Assembly (NCBI GenBank): GCA_028873925.1
Contig: JAPPNA010000016.1
Coordinates: forward strand, 1-37,496
Direction of reading: 5' to 3'
Origin: Bacteroidota bacterium
Lineage (GTDB): Bacteria > Bacteroidota > Rhodothermia > Rhodothermales > Bin80
Length of the DNA: 37,496 bases
The position numbers were made by a program, and so were the translations under genes. Under the pieces are notes generated by a model. The model had not been told where the DNA came from, did no database searches, and saw nothing but the letters and a program-made list of their open reading frames with translations. Within the stretch, counting starts at the first letter, position 1. Each line of letters begins with the position of its first letter. Of this stretch, positions 23,709 to 37,057 are shown piece after piece.

Positions 23709-24745
23709 TTGCCATCCTTCTCCAGCATCACCTGCATGTGGGGGAACGGGATCTCAATGTCCGCTTTGCGCAGCGCCTCCCGGATCCGCTCGGTATACTC
23801 ATAGGTGATTTCACACTCACGGCCGGGGTCGATGACATAGACCCAGAGCATCATGTCAATGCTGCTGTCGTTCAGGGAGGTCACAACGACCTCCGGTGCG
23901 GAATCTTTGGAAAGCCGTTCGTCGCCGACGGGCAGTTTGAGCACAACGCGGCGGGCCTCCTGGGGGAACTCCTTATAGGCAATTGAGAAGGGGATGTCAA
24001 TTCGAAGATTACCCCCAACCGAATGATTGCGGACCGGATTATTGGCCATCTGGCGGTTCGGCACGATCACGGTCTCGTGGTTGGGCGTACGCAGGCGCGT
24101 CGTACGCAGCGTGATTTCCTTAACCTCGCAATAGATGTCATTGAATATGACCATGTCGCCGATCTTGATGGCACCATCAGCAAGGATGCTGACCCCGGAA
24201 ATGATGTTTTCCACCGTGTCCCGCGCGGCAATGCCCAGGGCGATGCCGGCCACGCCGATCCCCGTCACCAGGGCTGCGGGGTCAAACCCGACCGACTGCA
24301 GGGTGGTAATCCCAATGCCGATCAGCGCCGCGAGACGAAAGCCCTGCAGGGCCAGTTTTTCCAGGCCGGGCCGGATATAGCGGGTACGGCTCAGCACGCG
24401 CCTCAACAGATTCAGGACAATCCGATAGAGCAGGTACAGAAACAGCAGCAGCACAAGCGCGATGACGATCTTGGGGGCCACCCGGGCAATCTCATGCACC
24501 AGCGCAAAGCCAATCAGCTCAGCGGCGCTGTCGATCTGTCCCGTGTACAGGTAACTGGCGGTCCGTGAGAGCAATTCATCAAGCGGCACATGCGCCAGCC
24601 CTTCCACCGATGAATCCGCAGCCGCCGACCCGAAGAGGGAGTCCGCGAACATGGCAGATGCATCCGGCGCAGCCTGCAGCGTGTCGGGGGCGGCCTGCAG
24701 TATATCGGGCGCAGCCTGCAGGGTGTTGGGGGCATCCTGGCGCAT
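23702..24745 (-). CDS. MscS-family mechanosensitive channel
   Basis: A 347-residue small-conductance mechanosensitive channel that releases osmolytes upon hypo-osmotic shock. Two N-terminal hydrophobic segments (IVIALVLLLFLYLLYRIV and LAALIGIGITTLQSVGF) precede the pore helix TM3, VTGIGVAGIALGIAARDTVE, then GDMVIFNDIYCEVKEITLR, TVIVPNRQM and the C-terminal alpha/beta domain with YEYTERIREALRKADI, IPFPHMQV. The order and length fit MscS. Odd: residues 3-30 contain three tandem 7-residue units of the type DTLQAAP encoded by a 21-bp minisatellite. The ATG at 24745 shares one base with the folD stop (TGATG), so the two are coupled. The 3' end overlaps the opposing Nramp-like gene. Confidence 0.93.
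   Translation of the reverse strand: MRQDAPNTLQAAPDILQAAPDTLQAAPDASAMFADSLFGSAAADSSVEGLAHVPLDELLSRTASYLYTGQIDSAAELIGFALVHEIARVAPKIVIALVLLLFLYLLYRIVLNLLRRVLSRTRYIRPGLEKLALQGFRLAALIGIGITTLQSVGFDPAALVTGIGVAGIALGIAARDTVENIISGVSILADGAIKIGDMVIFNDIYCEVKEITLRTTRLRTPNHETVIVPNRQMANNPVRNHSVGGNLRIDIPFSIAYKEFPQEARRVVLKLPVGDERLSKDSAPEVVVTSLNDSSIDMMLWVYVIDPGRECEITYEYTERIREALRKADIEIPFPHMQVMLEKDGNH
24666..24728 (-). repeat. 21-bp minisatellite, three copies, in mscS 5' end
   Basis: Three head-to-tail 21-base units (24666-24686, 24687-24707, 24708-24728) differing at a few positions, all sharing GCCTGCAG on the plus strand. They encode near-identical 7-residue units of the type D-T/I-L-Q-A-A-P near the channel N-terminus. 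The unit length is a multiple of three, so copy-number change would not break the frame. Confidence 0.75.
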
Positions 24746-25626
24746 CACAGCCCGGTATGCCGCTGCGCTGCAAGCAGCGTGTTTTTGAGCAACATCGCAA
24801 TCGTCATGGGACCCACCCCGCCTGGCACGGGCGTGAGGTGAGCGGCCTTGTGCCGCACCGCTTCAAAGTCCACATCTCCGGCGAGTCGGTAGCCGCGCGT
24901 TCGGGACGGATCCTCCACCCTGTTGATCCCAACATCAATGACGGCAGCTCCAGGTTTGACCATGTCCTCGGTCACAAAACAGGCCCGTCCAATGGCCGCT
25001 ACAACTATGTCGGCCGACCGGGCGAGTGCTTTGAGGTTGCGGGTCCGGCTGTGACAGATGGTAACGGTCGCATCGAGGCCCTTTCTGAGCATCAGATTGG
25101 CCAGCGGCTTGCCTACCAGATTGGAGCGGCCAAGTATGACCGTGTGTTGTCCGCAGGTGGGGATGTCGCTGCGCGTCAGCAGTTCAACGATTCCGGCTGG
25201 GGTGCACGGCAGGAATCCTGCGCGACCGGTGACCAGCCGTCCGGCATTGATGGTGTTGAGTCCGTCCACATCCTTGTCCGGGTTGACCGCCCCGATAATC
25301 CGGTCCGGCCGGATATGGGCCGGCAGCGGCAACTGTACCAGTATTCCATCTACCGATTTGTCCCGTCCCAGCCGCGAGACGGTTTCCAGCAGTTCCGATT
25401 CGGGCACATCCGCGCCGAAGGCAAGCGTGTCACCCATAATGCCCGCCTCCTGGCTTGCACGGATCTTGCCGCGCACGTAAGAGGCAGACGCGGGGTTGTC
25501 GCCGACCAGTACAACGGCGAGATAGGGCGGGCGATGGCCCTGCGCCGTCCATCGATCCACCTCAGCGCGCACTTCCGTGCGGATCTGACCCGCTATGCCC
25601 CGTCCATCTATGAGTTGCGCAGACAT
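24745..25626 (-). CDS. folD: Bifunctional methylenetetrahydrofolate dehydrogenase / cyclohydrolase
   Basis: A 293-residue FolD, which interconverts 5,10-methylene-, 5,10-methenyl- and 10-formyl-tetrahydrofolate using NADP and water. Motifs: active-site lysine region SYVRGKIRASQEAGI, DGILVQLPLPAHI, PCTPAGIVELL, the Rossmann motif VILGRSNLVGKPLANLML, and the C-terminal GGVGPMTIAMLLKNTL. The length is usual. I chose ATG at 25626 (MSAQLIDGRGIA); longer versions add a non-family N-terminus lying over the opposite-strand TonB-receptor promoter region. It is divergent from the TonB receptor gene by about 50 bases and runs into mscS with a one-base overlap. Confidence 0.96.
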   Translation of the reverse strand: MSAQLIDGRGIAGQIRTEVRAEVDRWTAQGHRPPYLAVVLVGDNPASASYVRGKIRASQEAGIMGDTLAFGADVPESELLETVSRLGRDKSVDGILVQLPLPAHIRPDRIIGAVNPDKDVDGLNTINAGRLVTGRAGFLPCTPAGIVELLTRSDIPTCGQHTVILGRSNLVGKPLANLMLRKGLDATVTICHSRTRNLKALARSADIVVAAIGRACFVTEDMVKPGAAVIDVGINRVEDPSRTRGYRLAGDVDFEAVRHKAAHLTPVPGGVGPMTIAMLLKNTLLAAQRHTGL

Positions 25627-25676
25627 TCCATTTCGGATTGGCGGCAGTTGAACGCGTATGGGCAACATTAGTACCA

Positions 25677-27938
25677 ATGTCAGACCTTGGCCGCATGCTT
25701 CGAGTCGCCTTAGCCAGTTTGGTACTGATCTGTGCCGCGTCATCGGCTACCGCCCAGATCCTGCGCGGGTTTATCTCCGACCAGGCGACTGGAGAGCCGT
25801 TGATGGGGGTCAATGTCGCGCTCATCAGTAACGACGGGAGCCTCTACGGGGCGGCCACAAACCTTGATGGTATCTATCTGGTACCGCGCTTTCCCCCCGG
25901 CACCTACAACCTCCGCATCACCTACATTGGATACGTCACGCACCTGGATACGCTCACCTTCGCACCGCAGCAGACGCAGGTGTTGGATCTGGCTATGGAG
26001 GAAGCCACATCCCGGCTGGGCGAGCTCGTCGTGGAGGGGGATGCGGATGATGCCATGGCAGACGTTATCGCGGGGCTGGAGCGTATTGAGCCAGCAGCCA
26101 TTGAGCGGATTCCCGGCCCCGATGTGTCCGGTGATCTGGCCGCCTACATCGCGACGCTGCCCGGCGTGATTCTGGTGGGAGATCAGGGCGGCCAGTTTTA
26201 CGTCCGCGGCGGGGAGCCCACCCAGAACCTGGTGCTGCTCGATGGCATGCTGATCTATCAGCCCTTCCACATTCTCAGCTATTATTCCGCATTCCCCGCA
26301 GAAATCCTCCGCACCGTGGACCTGCATGCCGGCGGCTTTGGCGCACGGTACGGCGGCCGCATTTCTTCGGTTATTGAGGCTTGGAGCCGGCTTGGCAACA
26401 ACACGGGAGTGGCCGGTTCCGGCTCCGTCTCCCCGTTTGTGGCGGGGGCCCATGCGGAAGGACCGATCACCGCTAACGGCCGGTTTACGTTTCTGGCCTC
26501 TGCGCGTCAGTCGCTGGTCGAGCGCCTAGCCGGTCCGGCGATCAATCAATCCATTCCGTTGCAATTCGGGGATCAGTTTGCCAAATTACAGGGGCAGATA
26601 AGTCGGAATGCCCGGTTGTCTGTTTCGGGGTTGCACACCTATGATCGCGGCCGGATTGGCTCGGAGATCGCACGCGGTGTACCCACGGAGGTGCGATGGA
26701 CAAATGATGCGTTGGGTGCCCGCTATCTGTTTCTACCTGGCAATCTGCCGATTCTGGCCGAGTTCATGGCCTCGTATTCGTACCATGCTATGGAGCTGGG
26801 CCCATCTGAGGCCCCCCTCCGCGCCTCTACGACGGGTCGCATCAATATGGAGGCAAATCTGGTACACTATTCGCGGCGGGGCGACATGCGCTGGGGCATG
26901 TTTGCCCGAACGCTGACGTTGACCAGTGAGCTGGGTGGTCTCTATCAGGAGCTGGATCTGGAAACCGAGTACGTTACCGAAGCGGGCATCTATGTTGCCC
27001 CCGAGCTTCAGATAAACAGCGAACTGTCCGTCTCACCAGGTCTGCGGGTTCATCATTTTCCGAGTAAGAGTGCATTATTCTGGGAGCCGCGCTTTAGGGC
27101 GGAGTGGGAGAGAGGGCCGGACCGGGTGAGTGTAGCCGCCGGACTGTATCACCAGGAGATCGTCGGGATCAACGACCGCAGGGATGCCGCCAGTGTGTTT
27201 ACCGCCTGGGCGGCCGTGCCGATCGGCAGCGTGCCGAGAGCCTTCCACGTGCTGGCGGGCTACAACCGGGTGTTTCGGGCAGGCTGGCAGGCCTCGGCGG
27301 ATGTATACTTCAAACGTATGAAGAATCTCTACATCGCAGAATGGACCGCCCGGCCTCGACTGACTTCCCGGCTTCAGCAGGCCAACGGCAGGGTATACGG
27401 ACTGGATCTGCGCATGGAATACCGCCGCCCCCGGTTGGGCCTGTTTGCCAATTACGGATTAGCCTCCGTGCAGTATCGGGCGATGCAGCCGGAACTGCTG
27501 GATTGGTTCGGCTCGGCCGACTACTCGTTCCGACCGGCCCACGACCGGCGGCACCAGCTCAATCTGACCGCGAGTCTGGAGTACAGGGAATTCATCATCA
27601 ACGCGCGATGGCAGCTCGGGTCCGGCCGCCCGTTCAATCAGGCTCTCGGGTTTGACGGATTTCTGCTTATGGACGGGTCCAGGGATGTATTTACCGAGCC
27701 GGGCGAGCGTCGCGTCATCTACGAACGACCCTTTAACGGCATTCTTCCCACCTATCACCGACTGGACCTGTCCGTAGAGCGGACCATAGTCGCCGGTCCG
27801 GCCCACATTGCGGCTCAGATCAGTGTGATCAATCTGTACGATCGCGCCAACATCTTCTATCTGGATGTCTTCACGTTGCAGCGGGCCGATCAGCTGCCGC
27901 TGCTGCCTTCGCTGGGGATCAAAGTAGATCTGGGCTGA
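25677..27938 (+). CDS. TonB-dependent outer-membrane receptor with carboxypeptidase-like regulatory domain
   Basis: A 753-residue outer-membrane receptor. After a signal peptide (VALASLVLICAASSATAQ; ATG at 25677, with 25695 possible) comes a CarboxypepD_reg-like domain: LRGFISDQATGEPLMGVNVA, GIYLVPRFPPGTYNLRITYI (residues about 27-105). A Plug domain follows: GQFYVRGGEPTQNLVLLDGM, LIYQPFHILSYYSAFPAEIL and DLHAGGFGARYGGRISSVIE. The rest is a beta-barrel ending in TonB-receptor-like strands. Such receptors import ligands across the outer membrane using TonB energy. The substrate is unknown. The TGA stop shares one base with the ATG of the DUF4249-type lipoprotein (TGATG), so the two are an operon; this pairing is typical of Bacteroidota. 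It stands divergent from folD. Confidence 0.92.
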   Translation: MSDLGRMLRVALASLVLICAASSATAQILRGFISDQATGEPLMGVNVALISNDGSLYGAATNLDGIYLVPRFPPGTYNLRITYIGYVTHLDTLTFAPQQTQVLDLAMEEATSRLGELVVEGDADDAMADVIAGLERIEPAAIERIPGPDVSGDLAAYIATLPGVILVGDQGGQFYVRGGEPTQNLVLLDGMLIYQPFHILSYYSAFPAEILRTVDLHAGGFGARYGGRISSVIEAWSRLGNNTGVAGSGSVSPFVAGAHAEGPITANGRFTFLASARQSLVERLAGPAINQSIPLQFGDQFAKLQGQISRNARLSVSGLHTYDRGRIGSEIARGVPTEVRWTNDALGARYLFLPGNLPILAEFMASYSYHAMELGPSEAPLRASTTGRINMEANLVHYSRRGDMRWGMFARTLTLTSELGGLYQELDLETEYVTEAGIYVAPELQINSELSVSPGLRVHHFPSKSALFWEPRFRAEWERGPDRVSVAAGLYHQEIVGINDRRDAASVFTAWAAVPIGSVPRAFHVLAGYNRVFRAGWQASADVYFKRMKNLYIAEWTARPRLTSRLQQANGRVYGLDLRMEYRRPRLGLFANYGLASVQYRAMQPELLDWFGSADYSFRPAHDRRHQLNLTASLEYREFIINARWQLGSGRPFNQALGFDGFLLMDGSRDVFTEPGERRVIYERPFNGILPTYHRLDLSVERTIVAGPAHIAAQISVINLYDRANIFYLDVFTLQRADQLPLLPSLGIKVDLG

Positions 27939-28777
27939 TGCGGGCGTTGTGGGTCTTGGCCGTCTTGTGTCTCGGGGCCTGTGAATCTGGAGTCGTTGCC
28001 GTGATCGGGACCGAGCGGGCCTACACGGTGTACGGGTATTTGAGTCCGCGGGCGGATACCCAGGCGGTACGCGTGTTTGCCATTGACGGGACCATCGATG
28101 AGATCCGCCCTGATCCGCTGGATGCAAGGGTGGAATCGGTCAGTCTGGACACCGGTCAGCGCCATGCCTGGCGCGATTCGGTGATTCAGTTTGCCGAGAA
28201 CAACTTCGGGCATGTATTCTGGACCCGCTTTACGCCGGCGTACGGCGAACAACTGCGCCTTTCGCTGACGCGCCCGGATGGACTCGCAGCGACCGTGGAC
28301 ATTGCCATGCCTCCGCTGGCGGAACCGTTGCTGGAGGCTCCTACGGTGAGTCCGGGATATGTTGAGCTGCCGGTTCTGTGGCACCTGGCACCACGCCTCA
28401 ATAATGTTCGGGTCCGGTACTACACAAATAAGGGCAGGTTTGATTTTGACTACGGCAATGTGCAGCGGGCCAGCCCCGACGGACCGATTGCAGCTGTCCT
28501 TCCGCATCAGGACGCGCGCACCATTTTCAGCGAGGTATTCCGCACCGGTGGCGACACCCGGGAGGTCAGGCTGCGGCGCATTGAGCAGTTTGTGCTGGTT
28601 TCATCGGCCAACTGGGCACCTCCCGGCAACGTATTTGACCCGGATCTGCTGATTGAGCCCGGGCATTTTTCCAATGTGACGAACGGATTCGGCTTCGTCG
28701 GTGCCGGATATGAGGCATCGTTTCTGTATGAGGTGCCCGACAGCATCGCACTGGCCGCAGGCTTCTTTGTTGATTAG
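27938..28777 (+). CDS. DUF4249-like lipoprotein paired with TonB receptor
   Basis: A 279-residue lipoprotein. The N-terminus LWVLAVLCLGACESG ends in a lipobox (Cys15). The body is beta-rich, with YTVYGYLSPRADTQAVRVFA, then LSLTRPDGLAATVDIAMPP and a later domain ending in GAGYEASFLYEVPDS. The position immediately after a TonB receptor and the domain pattern fit DUF4249, a family commonly encoded beside TonB receptors in Bacteroidota; it is probably a surface or periplasmic partner of that receptor. The overlap TGATG indicates coupling. Shorter than many DUF4249 proteins (about 300-400 residues), so the family call is moderate. It ends ten bases before the convergent phosphatase gene. Confidence 0.7.
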   Translation: MRALWVLAVLCLGACESGVVAVIGTERAYTVYGYLSPRADTQAVRVFAIDGTIDEIRPDPLDARVESVSLDTGQRHAWRDSVIQFAENNFGHVFWTRFTPAYGEQLRLSLTRPDGLAATVDIAMPPLAEPLLEAPTVSPGYVELPVLWHLAPRLNNVRVRYYTNKGRFDFDYGNVQRASPDGPIAAVLPHQDARTIFSEVFRTGGDTREVRLRRIEQFVLVSSANWAPPGNVFDPDLLIEPGHFSNVTNGFGFVGAGYEASFLYEVPDSIALAAGFFVD

Positions 28778-28787
28778 TTGCCCGCTA

Positions 28788-29807
28788 TCAGCGCCGTTTC
28801 AGCACGATCATCGTAACGTCATCCTTTAATTCACATTCCGCTCTCCAGGCCAGCCCCGCCTGCCGGATCCCCTCAATAATGTCGCTGCTGCGGGTGCGGG
28901 CCAGCTCTGCAAGCAGGCACCGCACCCGGTCCGACTGAAACATCTCGCCGGAAGGGCTCATCAGTTCGGTGAGGCCATCACTGACCATCAGCGCGACATC
29001 GCCCGGGGCAAGGAATACGGATTGCACCGAATAGGGGAAGCCGGTAAAGCTCCCCGGCGGTGCGCCCTTAACGGCGACTTCCTCCACCTGACCGGATTCC
29101 GATCGATAGACCAGCGCGGGCGGCATGCCGCCGCCCGTAAGGTCCAGCCGGCCCTGGTGATAGCGGCCCAGTGTCAGGTGCATATAGGTAGCCCGCAGGT
29201 TCAGCCGCTTCAGGATGCGGGACATCTGCCGGATCAGGTCCAGTAGAGAACCCTGCCCGGCAAAGGTGGTAAACAGGGTCTTGGTGGCCACCACCATCAT
29301 GCCGGCCCGTGTGCCGTGACCGGTGGCATCTCCGATGGCCAGCGTCAGCGATCCGTCGTCGGTCAGATTGAAATCATAGTAGTCCCCGCCTACTTCTGAT
29401 GCGGACCGCTGGAAGGCGGCAATGTCCAGCTCCGGGTGGTCAGGGAGGGACACCGCCAGCATTTCCCGCTGCGCACGGCTGGCCGTATTCAGTTCTGCGG
29501 ACTGTCGCTTGAGATCCCGGTGCTGGGCCAGCGTTACCACGGTGGACTCCGGCTGATCCACAAAGGCATCCGGGCCGTATTCGTTATAGCGTCGGATGAC
29601 CTCAACAATCCAGGGTTCCGAATACCCCGTCACGCTGGCAATCTCGGCAATCCTTTTGCCCTGACTCTTGAGGTAAATGACCTGCCAGTGCGTACGCTCC
29701 ACGCCGCCTATAGTGCGGCGATAATGGTCAAACACGCCCATAGGGGGCAGATGCGCCGCCAGCGGCAGGCGCTGCGGGGAGCTGGTCAGATCTGACGTAC
29801 TGCTCAT
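28788..29807 (-). CDS. HTH domain fused to SpoIIE-type PP2C phosphatase
   Basis: A 339-residue protein with an unusual layout. Residues about 40-80 form a helix-turn-helix of transposase (HTH_29/IS630-like) type: WQVIYLKSQGKRIAEIASVT, GYSEPWIVEVIRRYNEYGPD. A linker follows, then from about 110 a PP2C/SpoIIE serine/threonine phosphatase domain with all metal-site motifs: SEVGGDYYDF, AIGDATGHGTRAGMM, GGGMPPALVY, VALMVSDGLTEL and KDDVTMIVL. SpoIIE-type phosphatases usually reverse anti-anti-sigma or partner-switch phosphorylation. The HTH may bind DNA or another protein. No anti-sigma or STAS gene adjoins it. The ATG at 29807 is used; an internal ATG (residue 23) is also possible. It lies about 100 bases after the porin gene on the same strand. 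A regulatory protein linking phosphorylation state to DNA is an inference. Confidence 0.88.
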   Translation of the reverse strand: MSSTSDLTSSPQRLPLAAHLPPMGVFDHYRRTIGGVERTHWQVIYLKSQGKRIAEIASVTGYSEPWIVEVIRRYNEYGPDAFVDQPESTVVTLAQHRDLKRQSAELNTASRAQREMLAVSLPDHPELDIAAFQRSASEVGGDYYDFNLTDDGSLTLAIGDATGHGTRAGMMVVATKTLFTTFAGQGSLLDLIRQMSRILKRLNLRATYMHLTLGRYHQGRLDLTGGGMPPALVYRSESGQVEEVAVKGAPPGSFTGFPYSVQSVFLAPGDVALMVSDGLTELMSPSGEMFQSDRVRCLLAELARTRSSDIIEGIRQAGLAWRAECELKDDVTMIVLKRR

Positions 29808-29816
29808 GGAATTATC

Positions 29817-29853
29817 CGGGAGAGATCACGCCGTTAAACGCCGACCTCTCCCG
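29817..29853 (-). repeat. Inverted repeat between porin and phosphatase genes
   Basis: CGGGAGAG (29817-29824) and CTCTCCCG (29846-29853) are perfect arms; two further inner pairs form after one mismatch. On the minus strand it lies between the porin stop and the phosphatase start. It may be a stem-loop attenuating or processing the transcript. No clear T-run. Confidence 0.4.
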
Positions 29854-29906
29854 AATACTTGATCAATTGCGGTGCCGACTGCGTATTCACGCAGCATTAA
29901 CACCGG

Positions 29907-30608
29907 CTACGGAGTAATGCTGATGCCGAATACAAGGTACGACCGCTCATGCGTGGGGTTTACGATGTAGCTTACACTGAGCGGTAGGGCAAACGAGTCG
30001 GTGACACGCAGCTCTTTGGCAGCTGACAGGCCGAGATTGATCACGGAAGCGGTTGCTACGCCGTAGAAGGCGCTTTCATTGGCGACCAGCCCCAATGTGA
30101 GGCCCAGGTCGACCCCCGGAGCGGATACCGGATAGCTGGCCTCCACATAGAGCGAGCCATCCGGATCGTTGTGCACCATCATAAGCCCCGTGAGCGAGAT
30201 CGGGAAACCGGCAGGTCCGGTAACACCGGCCATCAGCTCAATCCAGTGAGCCCCATCCCCATCACCCTCGTAATTGCTCCAGTCGGCACCCTCGGGGGCG
30301 GGGAAGTAGTAGTCGGTCACGCCGAGGGTGACTGAACTCTGATTACCCAGATCAAAGCTATAGGCCGCATACAGGTCGTGCTCGTTGGCCCCGGCCCCGT
30401 CCGCACTGACTGAGTAAGAGGCCCATGTGCCGATTTCAAAACCGCCAGCGCTGTACGCCAGGGCCGGCTGGAGGCTCAGCGACTCGCCAAAGTCAATGCC
30501 GCGCCAGATATAGCGGCTGACCACATCCGCCCCGAGGGACCACTGGGCCAACGTCCCGAGCGGGGTGCCGAAGGCCAATATCACAATCAGAAAAAGAAAA
30601 CGTGTCAT
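29907..30608 (-). CDS. TorF-family putative porin
   Basis: A 233-residue outer-membrane beta-barrel protein resembling the TorF (TIGR02001-type) family. It has a clean signal peptide: MTRFLFLIVILAFGTPLGTL, cleaved after LAQ. The mature protein begins with the family-typical segment SLGADVVSRYIWRGIDFGE, followed by SLQPALAYSAGGFEIGTWAS and alternating beta strands; DLYAAYSF, GVTDYYF and a terminal strand SYLVFGISITP ending in Pro complete the barrel. The ATG at 30608 was chosen because the upstream in-frame start (30647) would put 13 residues before the signal peptide. Function: outer-membrane pore or structural protein of unknown specificity. Divergent from gltB across about 370 bases. Confidence 0.82.
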   Translation of the reverse strand: MTRFLFLIVILAFGTPLGTLAQWSLGADVVSRYIWRGIDFGESLSLQPALAYSAGGFEIGTWASYSVSADGAGANEHDLYAAYSFDLGNQSSVTLGVTDYYFPAPEGADWSNYEGDGDGAHWIELMAGVTGPAGFPISLTGLMMVHNDPDGSLYVEASYPVSAPGVDLGLTLGLVANESAFYGVATASVINLGLSAAKELRVTDSFALPLSVSYIVNPTHERSYLVFGISITP

Positions 30609-30800
30609 GGTTCGTAGGTTTTTAAAAGGCTGCCCGCGAGGCCGCACTGCGGGCCGGAAGAGTGGTGTGCGCCGCCGGAATCCCCCAACCGGACCGCGAA
30701 CTCCGCAGCACCACCCGCAATCTGGAGGTTACGGACAACCGGGCACAAATGGATCATGAATTCATTGTGAACGACAGTTTACGCTCAATCGCGCATTACT

Positions 30801-30828
30801 AATATATCAAGGCGAAACGTAAAGTTAA
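30801..30828 (-). promoter_or_regulatory. Candidate promoter for the porin gene
   Basis: On the minus strand TTAACT (30828-30823) and TATATT (30806-30801) are separated by 16 bases, a fair match to -35/-10 elements in the AT-rich region about 190 bases upstream of the porin ATG. Bacteroidota often use different promoter boxes, so this is weak evidence. Confidence 0.25.
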
Positions 30829-30926
30829 CCAAAATAATTTAGGCAAATGGCAATCTAGAGCATTGGATTATTAGGAAAAGCGCTACCAAAACATGAATCC
30901 TGCTGTGCCTATATTGGCGCTTGCAC

Positions 30927-30956
30927 TTGTTATTACAGTGTGCCAAGCCGTATTAA
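30927..30956 (+). promoter_or_regulatory. Candidate promoter for gltBD
   Basis: TTGTTA (30927-30932) and TATTAA (30951-30956) with an 18-base spacer lie 24 bases before the GTG start and 45 before the ATG at 31001. It is sigma70-like, but the consensus in this lineage may differ. Confidence 0.3.
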
Positions 30957-30979
30957 TGTAGGGTGGTTTCCCATATACC

Positions 30980-35460
<4,481 letters not shown>

Positions 35461-35464
<4 letters not shown>

Positions 35465-36918
35465 TGGGGAAGCTGACCGGTTTTATGGACTTTGACCGTG
35501 AGCTGCCGGCGACCCGCCCGGTGGGCGAGCGGCTAAAGGACTGGCGCGATGTTTACAGCTCGTTTGAAACGGCCAGCCTTCAGAAGCAGGCGGCCCGCTG
35601 CATGGATTGCGGCGTGCCGTTTTGCATGTCCGGATGTCCGCTGGGCAATGTAATTCCAGACTGGAATGACCTGGTGTACAGCGGCCACTGGCATCTGGCG
35701 TATGAGCGTCTGGCGGCGACGAACAACTTCCCGGAGTTTACCGGGCGCATCTGTCCGGCACCGTGCGAAACCGCCTGCGTACTGGGCATTATTGACGATC
35801 CGGTAACGATCGAACGCATTGAGCAGGAGATCATTGAGCGGGCTTTCAGGGAGGGCTGGGTAAGGCCCGCAATTCCCGCAGAGCGTACGGGGCACCGGGT
35901 TGCGGTGGTGGGATCGGGTCCGGCCGGTCTTGCGGCCGCCGACCAGCTCAATCGGGCCGGACATCGGGTAACCGTATTGGAGCGTGACGATCGGATCGGC
36001 GGCCTGCTACGCTATGGCATCCCCGACTTCAAGCTCGAAAAATGGATCCTGGACCGTCGCATTGAGCTCATGGAGCAGAGTGGTATTGTGTTTGTTACCC
36101 GTGCAGATGTGGGAGGCAACTATATGGCGGAAAAGCTTCGGGACTTTGAGGCCGTGGTGCTGTGTACGGGAGCCACAAAACCGCGGGATCTGCCGGCCGA
36201 AGGGCGGGGTCTGGCCGGCATTCATTTTGCGTTTGACTATCTGCGACAGCAGAATAAGCGGGTCGCCCGGGATGATCTGCGGCGTGAGGGGATCAGGGAG
36301 ATTACCGCCCGGGGCAAACATGTAATTGTCATTGGCGGTGGCGATACCGGCAGTGACTGTGTGGGCACGGCCAACCGCCAGGGTGCGGCATCAGTGACGC
36401 AGTTTGAGCTGTTGCCGGTGCCCCCGGAGGATCGGCCGGTGCACCAGCCGTGGCCTTTTTATCCAATGATTCTGCGCACCAGCACTTCCCATGAGGAGGG
36501 AGTTGACCGCCATTGGAGTCTGATGACCAAGGCGTTTGAAGGACCTGAAGGCCATATACGCCGGCTGCGCACGGTTCAGGTCCGGTTTGACGATCGGCGC
36601 TTGGTTGAGCATCCGGGCACAGAGCGGGTCTGGCCGGCGGATCTGGTATTGCTAGCCATTGGCTATCTGGGCCCGGAGGCGGACCATCTGACCGAAGCGT
36701 TCGGGTTTGATCTGGATGTCCGGGGCAATTTCGCCACAGGGTCGGACTACCAGACGAGTGTACCTGGCATATTTGCCGCCGGGGATGCCCGCCGGGGTCA
36801 GTCTCTGGTGGTTTGGGCGATCAGTGAAGGGCGTGAGGCGGCCCGCCATGCGGATGCCTGGCTGTCGGGCTTTATGGCTTTGCCGACCAAAGGCATCGGT
36901 GATCTGCCGCGCAAGTAG
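35461..36918 (+). CDS. gltD: Glutamate synthase, small subunit
   Basis: A 485-residue GltD, which takes electrons from NAD(P)H through FAD and iron-sulfur clusters to GltB. The N-terminal 4Fe-4S region has CMDCGVPFCMSGCPLGN and ICPAPCETACVLGI. The FAD dinucleotide fold follows, VAVVGSGPAGLAAADQL with DDRIGGLLRYGIPDFKL, then the NAD(P)H fold HVIVIGGGDTGSDCVG, and a C-terminal FAD-closing segment GIFAAGDARRGQSLVVWAI. The length is typical. The start ATG overlaps the gltB stop (ATGA). The subunits, adjacent and coupled, give the GOGAT complex for ammonium assimilation. Confidence 0.97.
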
Positions 36919-36946
36919 ACCGCGCAGTTGCATCCGCAGATATTCC

Positions 36947-36962
36947 TGCGCTCCCCAGCGCA
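36947..36962 (+). terminator. Weak hairpin after gltD
   Basis: TGCGCT and AGCGCA are perfect 6-base arms around CCCC, 29 bases after the gltD stop. There is no T-tract, so termination is only possible, not shown. Confidence 0.25.
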
Positions 36963-37057
36963 CCATCCTGGAATGCGGCCGGTACATTCAACGAAACCGG
37001 AGCTGCTGAATTCGGGTAGGAAAGCATCCATACAAGAGCGCTAGGGCGCACACAGAC

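Larger units (their letters stand above)
30609..30979. other. Divergent intergenic region, porin / gltB
   Basis: About 370 bases between divergent genes. The first 130 bases are GC-rich, then 30770-30910 is clearly AT-rich. I see no full gene, only a 22-codon frame (30893-30961) overlapping the probable gltB promoter. The stretch should hold the promoters of both units; candidates are listed separately. Confidence 0.45.

Noticed and set aside
24565-25671. 368-residue plus-strand open frame opposite mscS and folD
   Set aside because: Lies entirely over two well-supported genes and has a Pro/Arg/His-rich translation with no domain.
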